A DNA stretch of 64,000 nucleotides. Origin: Hydnum rufescens UP504 (Eukaryota > Basidiomycota > Agaricomycetes > Cantharellales > Hydnaceae). A program made the position numbers and the translations under genes. Location: the NCBI GenBank assembly GCA_014904985.1, contig MU128979.1:186813-250812 (forward strand), written 5' to 3'. The notes under the pieces are model-generated. The model saw only the letters and a list, made by a program, of their open reading frames with translations. It had not been told where the DNA came from and ran no database searches. This document shows, one piece after another, positions 22,048-34,833 of the stretch; positions within the stretch are counted from its first letter, which is position 1, and each line of letters starts with the position of its first letter.

Positions 22048-22472
22048 TACCCTCCCCTACACTATTCTTGTACTCATTCTCTTTTTGTTTCATGTTCTGT
22101 CATCCATGTATACATGTTCCTTCCCACATGCTTGTTGCCTCAATCATGATCTTTTGCTGTGAATCTCAAGGTGGCCCAGCACAATGATCTTGTCATTGTT
22201 GATGATGATGACATCAAGTATCAGAGTCTTCTAACTTGCTGTGGTCTCACTAGTCTCACAGGCTGTCATAGAAAATCCAGTGTTTTACACTTTTCTCACT
22301 GATGTAATAGTTGAAATTGGTCATGTTGATAGTCTCCCAGTGCCACTGTATCACCTGCTTGATGCATTTCAAATGGGACTCTCTCTGTTGGGCCCACAGT
22401 GACCTATAAGTCATCTATCAGTGTAAGTGCAATGCATACAGGCTGGATCCTGGAGCTGCATGGTATCATCCT

Positions 22473-22700
22473 TGGGTCAGTTGGACAACCACAGTCTAGG
22501 AGTGCTGGGTGGAACTGCCACTCAAAAGTGGTGGTAAGAGCCCAGCACTGCAGGGACTGCCCAACCTGAGCCCTTGGCGGCCAGGGACCTGGGTGGAACT
22601 GCCACCTAGTGGTGGTGGTAAAGGTCCCAGGTGTGACTCCATCAGGGTGGATGGTTGGTCATCCATTTCAAGTGATGACAAGACAATGACATACCTCACT
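22473..22700 (+). repeat. interspersed hairpin-rich repeat, copy 1
   Basis: It begins near GTCAGTTGGACAACCACAG and contains GTGGAACTGCCAC twice, plus ACCTGGG...CCCAGGT inverted arms around GTGGTGGTGGTAAAGG. Related copies are at 22907-23135 and at 54184-54357 joined to 55255-55320. Nature unknown; the inner self-complementary parts suggest a structured or foldback unit. Confidence 0.75.
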
Positions 22701-22906
22701 TGTCCTTAGAAATAGGTTGACAGGACAACAAGAGGCATGTGTCAAGATACCTGGGAGAGACTAAAACAATACTTACTTACATGCTGGATTTGCTCCCAGG
22801 CTCATCAACATCAGGCATGACTTATCATATGTAGCCTAAAGCACTCAAGCTTGTCAGGTAATTCAAGACTCTCAAGGTTTGTCAAGAGGGAAAGAGGGTT
22901 GACATG

Positions 22907-23135
22907 TCAGTTGACCACAGTTCAGGAGCATTGGGTGGAACTGCCACTTGATAGTGGTGGTAAGGGCCCAGTGCTGCCCAGACTGCCCAGCCCAAACCCT
23001 TGGAAGTCAGGGACCTGGGTGGAACTGCCACCAAGTGGTGGTGGTAAAGGTCCCAGGTATGACCCCATCAGGTTGGATGGTTGGTTGTCCACTTCAAGGT
23101 GTGATGAGACAAAGATGCACCTTGTACTTTGTCCC
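22907..23135 (+). repeat. interspersed hairpin-rich repeat, copy 2
   Basis: Same order of motifs as the copy at 22473, in the same orientation about 434 bp downstream. It ends in GGATGGTTGGTTGTCCACTT and GATGAGACAAAG. Confidence 0.75.
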
Positions 23136-26106
23136 TAGAGAGATTTGAAGACACAGCTAATAAACCCTCTGATGAGCCAGTGTGATTAGATGTGATGTCC
23201 CCAATGCTCAGTCAATTCTTCCTCACCATCATTGGATTGACATCATGGCTGGGCCAGGACCAGATCATGGGAGAACAGGGCATTGCAACATTATTAGAGA
23301 TCCCACCCCCCCTCCTAGAACCCCTACATCAGGATGAGATGCTTGTCCACAGCATGACACATGGAGGTAGGGTGCAAGACTGCCACAAGTGTAGGGACCA
23401 TGAGCAGGAAAAGCCTCAGGCACTCTCCCAGAACACTCTCTTTAGTGGACTGCAATATCCTGGGCCAGCTTGCTAACAGCAGGTCAATCTGGGCAGGCTT
23501 GACCATTGCCCCAACAAGAACCAAAGGATTGGGGTAGCAGCAGCTACTTCAACCTATCAGATTTCCTCTTCCATGTCCAATAGAGAGGCAGAGTAAACTC
23601 AAGTGTTTGCTGATGGTGCAGGTGCCCAACACTTAGCATCAGAGTCAGTCCTGGAGTAGAGCCAGCACAGTCAAGGAATTACCCAAAACCTGCACAGATG
23701 TCACCAAAGTCTCAATAGCTCTCTGCTCATTACTGTTTCTATCAGGAAATGCTGAGACATGTGACTGAGAGCATCATTGTGGTCATTGGGGCCCTTCAGG
23801 GTGACTATGCAATGCATTTCAAGATGGACTTGAGTCCTTGCTCCAAGTCTTCATCATCAGACTGTTTCAGCTGGAAGATAATAATTGCAGTACCATTGTA
23901 TTCTCTGTCTGGGGTGAAAATCTCTATGTCTATCACTGAGATGAAATTGCTGTGGATGAGAAATATAATGATTGCATAACTTGTAGTAACCCCACTTGTA
24001 TAAATACAGAAGATATAATGCACCCACTGAGTCAAGCAGTTTCTTTGGTACCTGATTGTCTGGAGTGCCATGGGAGTGAGCCAGATTCTATGAGAGGAAT
24101 GGACAAGCAGATGAGGTGGTTTGCATACAGGAGTGAGTGAAGACTTAGTTTGACAGCATCCCCAGAATTGTTGTTGTTGTCACCATGAATTCTGAACTTG
24201 GGATTAAACCCTTTTATATTGACACATGCTCTCATTGACAGACAACACCCCCTGTATGCCCCTTTATTCCAATTCCACTTATAGAGACAAGACAAATCTG
24301 ACTGCCAATTCTACTGTAGACTCATCATGTGCCACACAAGCATCCTGGTTTATTGTTTCAGAAAGATGGCTCACCCCTGCATCCTCTCATACTGTGAGCA
24401 ATCAACATTTAATAAGAGGGGAATGCCCTGTTGATGTTGCAAAGGAAGAAAACTTATTTGACAGGACATTGGTGCAAATGAAAGTGCTCTTGCATTGTGG
24501 GCTTTAGGGGGAGTCCAATGCACTGGTGTGTCATTACTCAAAATATTGAGGGAATGCTATGTACTGATGGGCATGCATCTAGATCCTAATAGCTCCTATA
24601 CTCTATCCTTTGATCAATCCATTCTGTCTGTCTCTGCATGTGCATGTGATATCATGCCAGGGGTGTGTTTGGATCTCCAACTGGGTTGCCACTCTTTTGG
24701 AGCAATTCAAGCTAAAAAAAAAAAAACCAAGAATATGGCAGGAATGTTCAGTATAATGAATAGTCCATGTACTCTACACATATTCCCCCAACATATGCAT
24801 GATTTGGCAAATTGTGATCAATAGAAGCAGCTGAATCTACTATCTAATTGAGTCTTGTTCTCACTCTTCTAGTGCTTTCAGTGGGGATGTTCACATATTC
24901 TATCTATTACATGGCTATATACTCTGTATCCACCTGTGGGAATGCTTGTGACCTCAATGTTTGCATGCTTTTAAATGCTGGCAATTGCCAGTGTTGAGTT
25001 GCTCAATGATTCAGGGGTTCATTCATTGAGATTACAGTATGTGATTGTCAGACATCGACAACTTTGCATCACTTGGATATGGCAGAATTCAAAGCACTCA
25101 AGATCATTTCAAGAACCCTGCATGCTGGGAACTCATGCTGCCATCATCACAGGTATGCTTGATGTCTTTTATTTGTGTTGCATGCAACTCAGAGCACTTT
25201 TCTTTGTCCAAAATAATCCTTGGGTCTTCAAGGACTTTGTCCAAGTTGACAGATGGGGATGACTCAACATATTCAGATAATGACAAACCTGTGGGATTGA
25301 TACAGGGTACCTTGTGCAAAGATAAGTGTGTCACTATTAGGTTCTTCTCTCTGAGTCTACTAAGATCTTTAAGCAGATTCATGGACTTTGCATGTTGTGG
25401 ATGGAAAATTGTTGCATCTTCAACATCAATGTATGTATAGTGTAAATGGGATCTTGTCATGAGATTGGGTGGCCTTGATATGTCATTGTGTGAAATCCAG
25501 GTGAGTAGCCCACAGGGCAAGTCTTTTCTGGCAAGTTGCTGAATGCCTGTACAATGACTGTACAGAACTTGCCACTGGAGTCTATCCAGGTGTACTCTGA
25601 GTGTCTGCCTCAAGCTCTTGCCACTGGAACATGATTGTTTACATAACCTGAGATGACTTCAGTGACTTCCACCCACTTGAGATTTAGTCTTGGGGTATCA
25701 AACATGAATTTTAGTGCAGATTGCTTAATGCCAATCCCCAGCTAACCCTATCAAGCTGGAATTCCAGTCTGTGCATATTTAGCTCATCTGGCCTAATAGT
25801 TGAACTAGTCACTTAAGTGGCACATGTCTCAGGGCTTGAGCTAATGGCCACCTGGGTGGGGGCAGGAAATTCTGTCATGCAAAATCTGGCTGAACCTATG
25901 GTTGAAATAGCACTGTACTGTATCATTTTGACCAATGGTTCATCAAATGAGGATTGAGTCCAAGTCATAATTCACTGGTCCCTTCTACCCAAACAAAACT
26001 GTATTGCCAAATGCACACCTGAATGATACTCCAAAGAATTGGTCCAAGGGAAGGGAAGGAAAAGAATATTGAAGGGGGACAAAATCCATTCAAGAATGGA
26101 ACTACT
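23136..26106. other. CG-poor region without a supported gene
   Basis: Several open stretches exist on both strands (for example 24495-24824 plus and 25104-25613 minus, 169 codons), but they overlap antisense frames, have no recognisable motif and no splice logic. A short A run lies at 24714-24726. I see no transposon ends here. Confidence 0.3.
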
Positions 26107-26370
26107 CTATCTTTTCATCTCCCTTGTAATGAAGTCAGAAATAGTGGAACCACTAATGTCATGAATCTCCTTAATGGCATGTTCCATGGCTTCAAGAGAT
26201 TGATGGAATTTGAGGTTCTCCTGCTCAAGCTGGTAGTTTGTTTCAGTGAGGCATCTATTATTCTCTTCAACTTGAATGTGAGCAGCTTCCAGCATGGCAA
26301 CCAGGATGGTGGGTGGGAGGCAGCCAAGGGATGTCTGTTCATTGGTGGAATGGGATGGGGTACCCTGCAC
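26107..26370 (-). pseudogene. short coiled-coil open frame, possible gene fragment
   Basis: The minus frame has a heptad-like stretch (LEAAHIQVEENNRCL, then LEQENLKFHQSLEAMEHAIKE) typical of a coiled coil, ending in DFITREMKR. No partner exons were found. Similar coiled-coil tails occur in fungal repeat genes; function unknown. Confidence 0.3.
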
Positions 26371-26715
26371 ATGAGTTGCTAAGGTAAGAAACTTAGCATC
26401 AGTGATTCACACCTGGCACTAGAAAGGGCATCTATCTTACTCATTTGCAAGACCCAAGATGGGTGCTGGGAGTGTGTGTGTGTGAATCTCAATTTATAGA
26501 CTGAAAACAGGCTGCTCCTGAAAGGTGCCAAGGGCAGTGGGCTTCCCCAAGACAAGTATCATACATGAGGTCACATGAACAGTCTGTAGCAGTCATATTG
26601 GATATCCCCATATCAGTGCCTGACTCTATTGGCATAAACCTGGTCCCACTTAGGGTGATAGGCCCAGATTCTCACTGGATTCCTTACTGGTATTACCCAG
26701 CTACCACCACCCTGG

Positions 26716-28562
26716 TATAGAAGGATTGGCAGCTCTGATGACTGTCAAATCAAACTCTGGTCCAGCCAGTGTGTAGATGGGAGACTGTATTTCTGTTGTT
26801 ATTCAATGGGCTGGTTCACTCTGATGGTTGATCACTCTCTAACAAGTTGTGAACAGTATTTAGTAGGGATAAAATTGTGGTATGGACTAGCTATAGTCAA
26901 TGATATATCATGAGATGCTTGTGAAAAGCTTATATGTGTTGTGTTGGATTGTTTACTGATATTTGTGTGTATCTATTTGTGTCCTCCTAGTCAAAATGTG
27001 GATTCTTAAGAGAGTTCTAGACCAGTGTAAGCTTGTTTAGTGTGTTAATGTGTTCTGCTTCTGACTTGGCTTTGTTATTACTTACTTTTCCTTGGATGTC
27101 CAGCAACTCTAACCTTAGGTCCTGCAACTATCCTTGGCTTAGTATCTTGCATAGAGGGCTTCCAGTGACTTGGTATAAACTACCTTGATATGATTAGCTC
27201 CAGATGGCTTTAGAGCAGTACTCTTTCAGATGCAAGCAGATTTGTAGACAGTAGTGTATTCCAGTAGAGAGGGGATGGGGATACAGGAAAATCCAGCTTT
27301 TATACCTTCCAAGGTGGCTGTGTTTAGAGAGAAATGAGCAAATCTATGTAAGAACAATAGGGTGGCAGTAGGTGACTTCATAATTAGAACAATAACTTGG
27401 CTTTGTATTACTTACTTTTCCTTGGATGTCCAGCAAACTCTTAACCTTAGGCCTGCAACTATCCTTGGCTTAGTATCTTGCATAGAGGGCTTCCAGTGAC
27501 TTGGTATAAACTACCTTGTATATGACTTAGCTCCAGATGGCTTTAGATCAGTACTCTTTTCAGATGCAAGCAGATTTGTAGACAGTAGTGTATTCCAGTA
27601 GAGAGGAGATGGGGGATACAGGAAAATCTACCAGCTTTTATACCTTTCCAAGGTGGCTGTGTTTAGAGAGAAATGACTCACTCATATGTGAGTCATATGT
27701 AAGAACAATAGGGTTGCAAGGTAGGTGAGTCATTCATAATTAGAACAATAGGGTTGCTAAGAAGGTGTTATCTTTCATAAAGTGGTTGCAAGGAAGGTGA
27801 GTCATTCATAAACAGAACAATAGGGTTGTCAAGGAGGTGTTATCTTTCATATCTGTGAGGTTCTAGAAGTTATTTGTGGCAATGGGAGATGAAATCAAAG
27901 GATATTTCTGAGTTCTTGGAGATTAATTTGTTTGTAGTCCAGTGGTTAAGATGTTTTTGTTATTGGTTAATAATAGGAACAAGTGCATAAGGTGGGGTTT
28001 GATGATGCAGAGACAGCAGTTTGTATCCATAATAGGCGTGCTCAGTATCATTAGATGCATATTTTTAATAGCTTTCTGGTTGCAGTGGTTCTGAGCAGAT
28101 TGGATGTGAACTGATGGAGAAATTCATAAAATACTGATGGGTGTTGATTCTAATAGTAATGTCATTCTGTAGAGTGCAGTTTTGATCTGTTCTTTGTGTT
28201 GCTGGTACCATTAGATGTGTATTTTTAATATATTTCTTGGCACAGTGGTTCTGGGGGGATGGGTGAAAACTGACAGAGAATTCATTTTATACTGAAAATT
28301 CCAGATTTTTACTGTAAAATCAGTCTGGAGAGTGAAATATTGGTCTGTCTGACTTGTCTTTGGTACTGTTTGAAAGGTATGAATCATAGCTTTCCAACTG
28401 TTACATGGGTGTATGTTTCTGATCAAAACTGAGGGAGTTATCAAATGAATTTGGTTTCTGTGCATAGCCATAATTAATTTCATGATTGGTCATGTGATCA
28501 TCCAAAGGCTGGAAGTGGTGTGATTTTGCATTTTCTGATACTGAATGTTTTTATCTTCCACA
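26716..28562 (-). mobile_element. LTR-A copy A2 (solo LTR-like), 4-bp duplication CTGG
   Basis: In its own direction (minus) the unit starts TGTGGAAGATAAAAAC (28562) and ends CTTCTATA (26716). CTGG flanks both sides (26712-26715, 28563-28566). It is one of five near-complete members (also 44329-47171, 55498-57181, 57365-58922, 61354-62970). It is longer than the others because it holds an internal tandem duplication of about 331 bp. No protein is encoded. A promoter-like TATAAAAG and a splice-donor-like GTAAG downstream are shared by the family. CG sites have nearly all turned into TG or CA, so this copy is old. Confidence 0.7.
27064..27745. repeat. 331-bp tandem duplication inside LTR-A copy A2
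   Basis: ACTTGGCTTTGTTATTACTT starts at 27064 and a close match at 27395. The two units run in parallel through the TTCCTTGGATGTCCAGCAA, TTGCATAGAGGGCTTCCAG and GATGCAAGCAGATTTGTAG landmarks. Other family members have one unit only. Confidence 0.8.
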
Positions 28563-28729
28563 CTGGCCATACCCAGTGTGCCAGTTTGTGTACACATGAT
28601 CCCTGTAATTTACATAAGAGTTGAATCCTAGTGGTAACATCCAGGTGGAGTGTGATATGCAAATCAGCAACAGAGTTAATTCAAGGACTACATGAATTGG
28701 TAGTGGAGAAACCTGGTTCCCAAAATATT

Positions 28730-28815
28730 CCCCAGGTAGGGATTTGAACCCATGCCTCATCAGGTAAAACCCAAATTAGCACAGGTGGATGTTACCACTA
28801 TACCACTGCTCACCC
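28730..28815 (-). other. tRNA-like sequence (tRNA-derived SINE head or tRNA relic)
   Basis: On the minus strand, GTGGTATAGTGGTAACATCC fits a pol III A box and GGTTCAAATCCC fits a B box; the CG expected in GGTTCGA has become CA. The spacing is that of a tRNA with a long middle. A good acceptor stem was not found, so it is more likely a relic or SINE head than a working tRNA gene. Confidence 0.45.
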
Positions 28816-29339
28816 TGGGGGTGCTGGGAGTATGGGATGGAGAAGCAAGTTGGGTGATGGGACAATTATTACCAGACCACACTATGGATCAGGTCAGAAT
28901 CTCTGTGTAAAGATGAGCTATACAGGCATACAGAAGAAATTGCAGTGTGTTGAGTTTCTGAAGTTCAAGCAACCCCAAAATGCACAGCCAGGATTTTGTG
29001 AGTCAAGCCCACTGAATTGATGGATGGCTGTTCAAAGGCAATAAATGGGAGTTTTGGTTATTTATGGCCCAAACAGAGTCACCAGCAACATCCCCAGGAC
29101 AGTTGCAGAGGAATATCACCATTCAGGGAAAGGAAAACCATTTTTCCTTGAATCTCAGCATGGTCAGGTGTCAAGCTGCTGGGGGACAAAGTGATTTGCA
29201 TTCCCTTAAGGTGCTGATGATTGAATGGGATAGGATAATCCTAGGATATCCTAGGACCAGCATTTGGAACATTTGGTTCTGGTGCCTGCCACCTATATAA
29301 GGTGTGAGTTTTTTGTGCTCACACCAAGTAAGCCCAGTA
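28816..29339. other. gene-free CG-poor stretch
   Basis: Nothing specific is supported. It lies between the tRNA-like sequence and the 170-bp satellite. Confidence 0.3.
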
Positions 29340-30090
29340 TTTATCCCACCATATCTCATGCATGCCACAAGGTGGTTGCTCAGCTTGCACACCATGAATA
29401 TGGTTGAGGCTGTTTGGGGTCCTAATTGCCTACTTACACCTACTTACTCTGTCCTGTTACCAGGGGTTGACATGTCATACTGGATCCCCTCCTCTCAACA
29501 GTGAGTCTTTCCTGCACCACCATGTCTCATGGGTGTCATAAGGCAAGTTTCTCATTTGGGCACCATGAACATGGATGGGTTCTCATAACTGTCCAGCAGC
29601 AACTGACTATGGTGGGTGTCAGCACTATACCAAGCCCTGTATCATGACTGAAAGGTGAGCTATTCCCACTAATGAGATCTCATGCATGCTGCAAGGCAGC
29701 CACCCAGCTTGTGCACCATGAATATGTCAAGCATCTTATCTGCCTTCAACATGCTCATCTGCATATCCTTTCTGACAAGCTGTTAATCATATTGGGTCAT
29801 TTTCCATCACTTATCAAAGGTGAGGGAAGTGTAGCAACCTCTCCCCATGTCTCTCATGCATGTTGCAAGGCATGTTGAGTGGCTTGTGCACCATGAATAT
29901 GATAGGGGCCTCATGCCCCTTTGACAACACATATTGATGACACTTAATCCCATGATAGGTATGGTGTTATCATGATTGGATCCTGGCACTCAGCTGGTGA
30001 GTGGCACCCTGTACTTGTTCCTGATGCCTCATGTGTGCCACAAGGCCATCATGTGGCTTGCACACCATGAGCATTGCAAGGCCTTAGACT
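29340..30090 (+). repeat. satellite-like array, five diverged units of about 170 bp
   Basis: The landmark TCTCATGCATGCCACAAGG followed by GCTTGCACACCATGAATATG recurs at about 29349, 29518, 29675, 29848 and 30025, spaced 157-177 bp apart. The units have diverged mainly by CG-type transitions. Confidence 0.8.
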
Positions 30091-30304
30091 TGAGCAAGTA
30101 CTAATAGTGTTCTTGAATGTTGCAACAGATGTATTTCCAGGCCCCCCTCCCCACCTGATAACTTTGACATCCTCGATAATGTGACCAAACACCTATACTC
30201 AGCTGCATACTACTGATCAGATGGAACCTTCATGATGGCCACTGAGTGATGGGACATAAACACCAGACCACCCTCGAACAAGAGATACCACAGAGCTGAA
30301 TGCC

Positions 30305-30775
30305 TTGCAGTTCAATGCACCCATGTCTTCACTGACTTGGGAGGATGAGGCCCCTACCATGGAGACCCTGGGAAACACTTCAAGGAGTGACACAGACACA
30401 GATAACTGGTGGGACCAACTACCTATGCTGCCAGCCCCCCCTACAGTCAGGTATTCCGAACCAGCACCCACTGGCACCACTACTGCACCTCATATGATGC
30501 CACAAAACCAACAGAGGGACCCTCATACAGGGTCTAACCATGTCCCAGGGATACTGGAGGAGGATAGACACTGGCAACCCAGGGAGGAGATCCCACATGT
30601 CGACCTAAAGAAGTCTCATGATGATCTGACATGTCCAGACAGCCCCATTTACCAGACTGCTGGCCTTATCCTCAGGAACCATCGTACAATGAAATTGAAA
30701 ACCAACACAACCTCCTGCCATGAGCCATGGACAGGTACTACTCAGCCAGGTCCAACCAGATGGACCCCTCTTTGA
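30305..30775 (+). pseudogene. unrecognised open frame, possible retroelement coding end
   Basis: A 156-codon hydrophilic frame rich in Pro, Thr, Asp and His. It is followed downstream by further broken frame and then a purine/G run at 31085-31095 (GACTGGGGGG) directly before TGTTAGTGG, which looks like the polypurine tract and LTR start of a Copia-type element. No reverse transcriptase or gag motif is seen, so the assignment is tentative. Confidence 0.25.
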
Positions 30776-31672
30776 CACATCGAACCCCCCTGCCTTCCCA
30801 TCCCCAAGTAGTGGGCACATGTACCCTTCATAAATGCTGTGGATGGGTCCTGGCAAGAAGCCCCCATAATTCAGCTGGGCTCTTTTACCTCTAGACTGGA
30901 TCGACTCCACCCTCACAACAGAACATGAACTAGAGATGGCATGCACATGGATCCAGTGGAGCCCAAAGCACATGCCATATGCTCAGAAGCATGTAGGGAC
31001 CAACACCGAAGTTCTTATGATAGCGACAGAAGACTCATACCTGAATGATCAATGGGGATATTCTACCGATGATAGAGTCATGTCCCACCAGACTGGGGGG
31101 CATTGTTAGTGGTATATGAGTCCAGTAGGCATCTGGCCCAATTATCATTCTACCTATAGACATGCAATGTACCTCATTCCTTCCTCCTAGCTTTCCTTTC
31201 CTTTTGTCTCCTCTTAAAACTGACCAGTGGAAAGCTTCTCCATGGGAGTTTGGTGCTGCCCAGTTGTAGCTAGATTCAACTATGTTTACATAATCAACTC
31301 AGATAGCTAGCCACAGGAATACCTAAAATGCATCTTTTTCGAACTCTCACTCAGGCTGTCACCTGCAGTGTGCTGAAACAGTACACTATAGGCCTCTGCA
31401 CTGTGTGACCCTACTGTTGACATAGTCTCATTACTTACAACATGGTTTACACCACAGAAGTAGACTTTCAACCTGGCCTGATGACCAAACCTTCCCTAAA
31501 CCCAGACCATCAAGGCCATGTGAGTCCAGACTGAAGGAAGTAATGGCCTGAAGCCTAGTCCTGAGCCCCTGCCAGGCCTACTTCATCATTCCAGGCTTAA
31601 TCCAGACACTACCAAATTAACAACTGGTTTGTACCTCCACACTCTGTTCTCTTCACAAGGTTCTTTATTTCA

Positions 31673-31855
31673 CAAGCTAGTTCATATCACCTTCCTATTC
31701 TCCACTGAACACCACACACATCTTGCCAGAGAGTGAGGAACCATTGAAGTGAACCAACCCAACAAATAACAACAGAAATACAGTCTCCCATCTACACACT
31801 GGGTGAACCAGATGTTGATTTGGAAGTCATTGGAGCTCCCAATCCTTCTCCTATA
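31673..31855 (+). repeat. LTR-A fragment (3' end only)
   Basis: It matches the last about 180 bp of the LTR-A copy at 61354-62970, including ACAGTCTCCCATCTACACAC and the terminal CTATA. The left part of the element is missing. Confidence 0.75.
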
Positions 31856-32032
31856 CCATATCAAGTCTCTTTGGGAATCAGTCTGCTCCCTCCATTTCTC
31901 CCATGTATGTGTCCCTCAGACCTTATGTAATCCTCACTCCAGGAACTCCTCATCAATTGTATCAAGGACTTCTCTTTTGTACCTGATCTGATTATTGAAT
32001 CATCCCTTTGAACAATGAACAACCATTAACAA

Positions 32033-32245
32033 TTAGAGTTGCTGGACATTCAAGGAAAAGTGAGTAAAAAGAAAGTTCAAGTTACATTCTATGATCCACC
32101 CAACACCATAACATCTTGTCAGAGAGTAATTACCCATCAGAGTGAACCAGCCCATTGAATAAACAGAAATAGAGTCTCCCATCTTCAACCTGGCTGAACC
32201 AGGTTTTGATTTCACAGTCATTGGAGTCCCAATCCTTCTTCTATA
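32033..32245 (+). repeat. LTR-A fragment (internally deleted 3' part)
   Basis: It starts in TTGCTGGACAT-type sequence (here AGAGTTGCTGGACATTCAAG) with the family's splice-donor-like GTGAGT and jumps to the terminal CTTCTTCTATA, missing the middle. Confidence 0.7.
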
Positions 32246-32425
32246 GCATACACTCCATGATGCCTAGATTGAGTTGTATTGAGAGCTATTCAATAATAAT
32301 AGGACCTATATCAGACATTTCCAACAGTGGTGTAACCCCAGATGAAGATGAGCAGTGTATTGACATGCTGAATAGCATCAGGAAAATCACAAGTTGCCTT
32401 GAAGATGCTGAAGGCAGGACAGTGC

Positions 32426-33578
32426 ATGACAGTTATGGTTGCCATGGTCAGGTTTTGGTCTCATTTTGCCCAATTTGGGCAAAACCTAAACCTGACCAGG
32501 TTCCAAAATCACCTATGAAGGCAAAACCTGAACCTGACCTGAGGTTTTGTTCCATTCAGGTCAGGTTCAGGTTTAAACCCAGTTTAAACCTGAAACATGA
32601 GGTGTTAATTTGGTAGTATCTGAATTAAGGAATGGGGAGGAACTGAGAGGTGGAGGTTCCAGATCCAAGGGAGTAGTCCAGTCTGTGGGACTAAGGCCAT
32701 TCTGCCTAGCCTTGCAGGCTAGGAGCTCTTGGAGGGATGGAGTTTCTATACCCATGAGGGCAGAGTAAGAAGACTTAGTCATAGGACTGGGGGTTGCACA
32801 GTGTGTAGTGCATAATCAACAAGTCTGTGACTTCATGAGCTGGACAGTTGATGATGGTAGAAAAGATACATTACCCAGGCATTGCCATGGCTCTTTCCAT
32901 ACAAGCAGTATGACTAAGGAAGGCTATGTAAAGAAAAGGGGCAATTCCAAGGGCAGCACCAAACTCCTCTGTGAGGAGAAGCTTTCCACTGGTTTGGATT
33001 TAGAAAGCTATGGTAAACCTGTTTAAAAGAATGAAGTCATCTCATGGCTTAAGGGATCTATAACACCACTAACATGAGGTATGGGAGAAGCCAATTTCAG
33101 GGGGTACTACACAATATCTAGACCCTCTGCTCAAGTCTCTGCCTCTGCCACTCCCTCTTTAGATCCACATCTCCTTCCTAACCCCCTTTCACTTCAATTT
33201 ATTGCTCACACATCTTCTGGAGATGATATTTAGTCCCTACTTCTGTCATGTGACTTGTGACCTGCACCAATTACCTCATTTGATTGCTGAGTCATGTGAC
33301 TCCTGACTCCAGAACTATAGTCACATGTGTAAATTGCCAGATTTGGTGGCAGAATAATGGTCAATGTACATGGAATGGAACCTACCCCTATCTTTCAGGT
33401 CCAGGTTTAAACCTGGTTTGATACCAGTTTTTGGATTCAGGGCAAGGGAAATACCTGAACATGACCTGAGGAAAATGAAATGCAACCTGACCCCAATGGA
33501 ACCTGACCTGGGTCAGGTTCAGGTTTAAACTCAGGTTCCACAGGTTTAAACCTGAACCACAGCATCCATAATGACAGT
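32426..33578. mobile_element. hAT-like non-autonomous element, copy 1 (1137 bp) with 8-bp TSD ATGACAGT
   Basis: The element proper is 32434-33570. Its ends are TATGGTTGCCATGGTCAGG and, inverted, TATGGATGCTGTGGTTCAGG. ATGACAGT flanks both sides perfectly (32426-32433 and 33571-33578). Subterminal regions are packed with AACCTGAACCTGACC and GGTTTAAACC motifs. There is no coding capacity. Eight-bp duplications with short ends and subterminal motif clusters fit the hAT superfamily. A second, internally shorter copy is at 49441-50113 in the opposite orientation. Confidence 0.85.
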
Positions 33579-34755
33579 AAGTCCTTCAGAAATGTGTGAA
33601 GAACCTTCTTCCACTTCTGAAGTATTGGAAGTACTGGAAGATTAATTACATAAGCCATTAATAGGGATTCTTACATAAGCAGTGATATAGGGAATAAGCT
33701 ATTAAGAGAGAAATGTTACATATGCAGCGCCTACATAAGCATGCAATATGTATGGGGGGATTTTCTTGAAACAACCTCAAGGTCTAAAGGTCTGTGTGCA
33801 GGTTTGAATCTCAGTTGTGGGATGTTTGAGTGACATTGTTAGTGTCATTACAGCAGCATTAGACATTGATGTGATTTCACCTACTGATCAACCAAGCAGC
33901 ATACCAAGGAGATCATCATCATTAGATCTGTTCCCAGCCTCCACCTCAAGCTCTGTTTCAGCTTCCCCAACCTCTCCTGCTGCCTTGATAAGATTACTGT
34001 TCCCATGTAGAAGGCCATACCAAACATAGTAGATAGCCATCTCATCAATAGAGTAGGTGTCCCTTCCCAGTGAATTGGGATCCTGAGGAGTGACTGAGTG
34101 ACTGCATAGTGGTGAGGAAGGTGACCAGCAAGATTGTATAACCATTTTCCTTCATGTTTGAAGGTCCCATTGGGGTCAATGGGTGGAAACATGAAACTAC
34201 TTGGCAGAATTCACTGACATTCACAGGGGGTGTGGACTTGTTTCTATGGGGGAAATAGAAAAATAGGGAGACAAATGTCTGCTGCTGCCTTCCAGCCAGT
34301 CTGTTGCAACAGATGCCTGCAATTGGGGAATCAGTCATGGAACACCACTCTGGACATTGATACTCACCATACTGGAGGGAAAACAAATGCAAGGTACTGT
34401 GGTACAATGTCTTGGGTTTCATTGGGGAACCAAGGGGTTGGTCTTGTTGTGTCCAGTGACACTATAGCACTTTGAGACATGGAATGTGGCCCACACTAAC
34501 AGGTTGTTAATGCATAGGACATTTCACCTGGCATTGCTGGTGTTCTGGACACATAGGTGTTCCATTTGTGGTGATCTGGATGGTGGTGTCTCAGCTCCTA
34601 AATCTGGCCTTAGTATGACATGTATTGAAGAAGGAACTAGCACAGACCTTGGTGTTACATAAAACTGAAGGAAAGTTCCTGTCCACCATTCAAAAGAGAT
34701 CAAGTTGGTGGTTAATAAAGACATCTGAGGACAGGAACAAATAATCAGGGGTCTA
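33579..34755. other. CG-poor stretch with unassigned open frames
   Basis: Open stretches at 33817-34029 (plus) and 33881-34422 (minus) overlap each other and have no recognised motif. At 33650-33740 several TTACATAA motifs occur (see findings). No gene is supported. Confidence 0.3.
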
Positions 34756-34833
34756 TTGAAATAATTTTTGGCAGGCTTAGCCACTATATTATGTGCATAA
34801 TATAGTGGCTAACCCTGCCAAAGGTTATCTCAA
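34756..34833. repeat. foldback: 38-bp inverted arms
   Basis: 34756-34793 (TTGAAATAATTTTTGGCAGG...TATTATG) pairs with 34796-34833; the inner 15 bp (AGCCACTATATTATG) are perfect and the outer part has a few mismatches. The loop is 2 bp. Confidence 0.85.

Noticed and set aside
25104..25613. 169-codon minus-strand open frame
   Set aside because: It overlaps a long plus-strand frame and has no motif, splice structure or conservation evidence. Left as unassigned.
31085..32030. Complete Copia LTR starting at TGTTAGTGG
   Set aside because: The G-rich tract and start look right, but no matching second LTR or clear end was found in the window.
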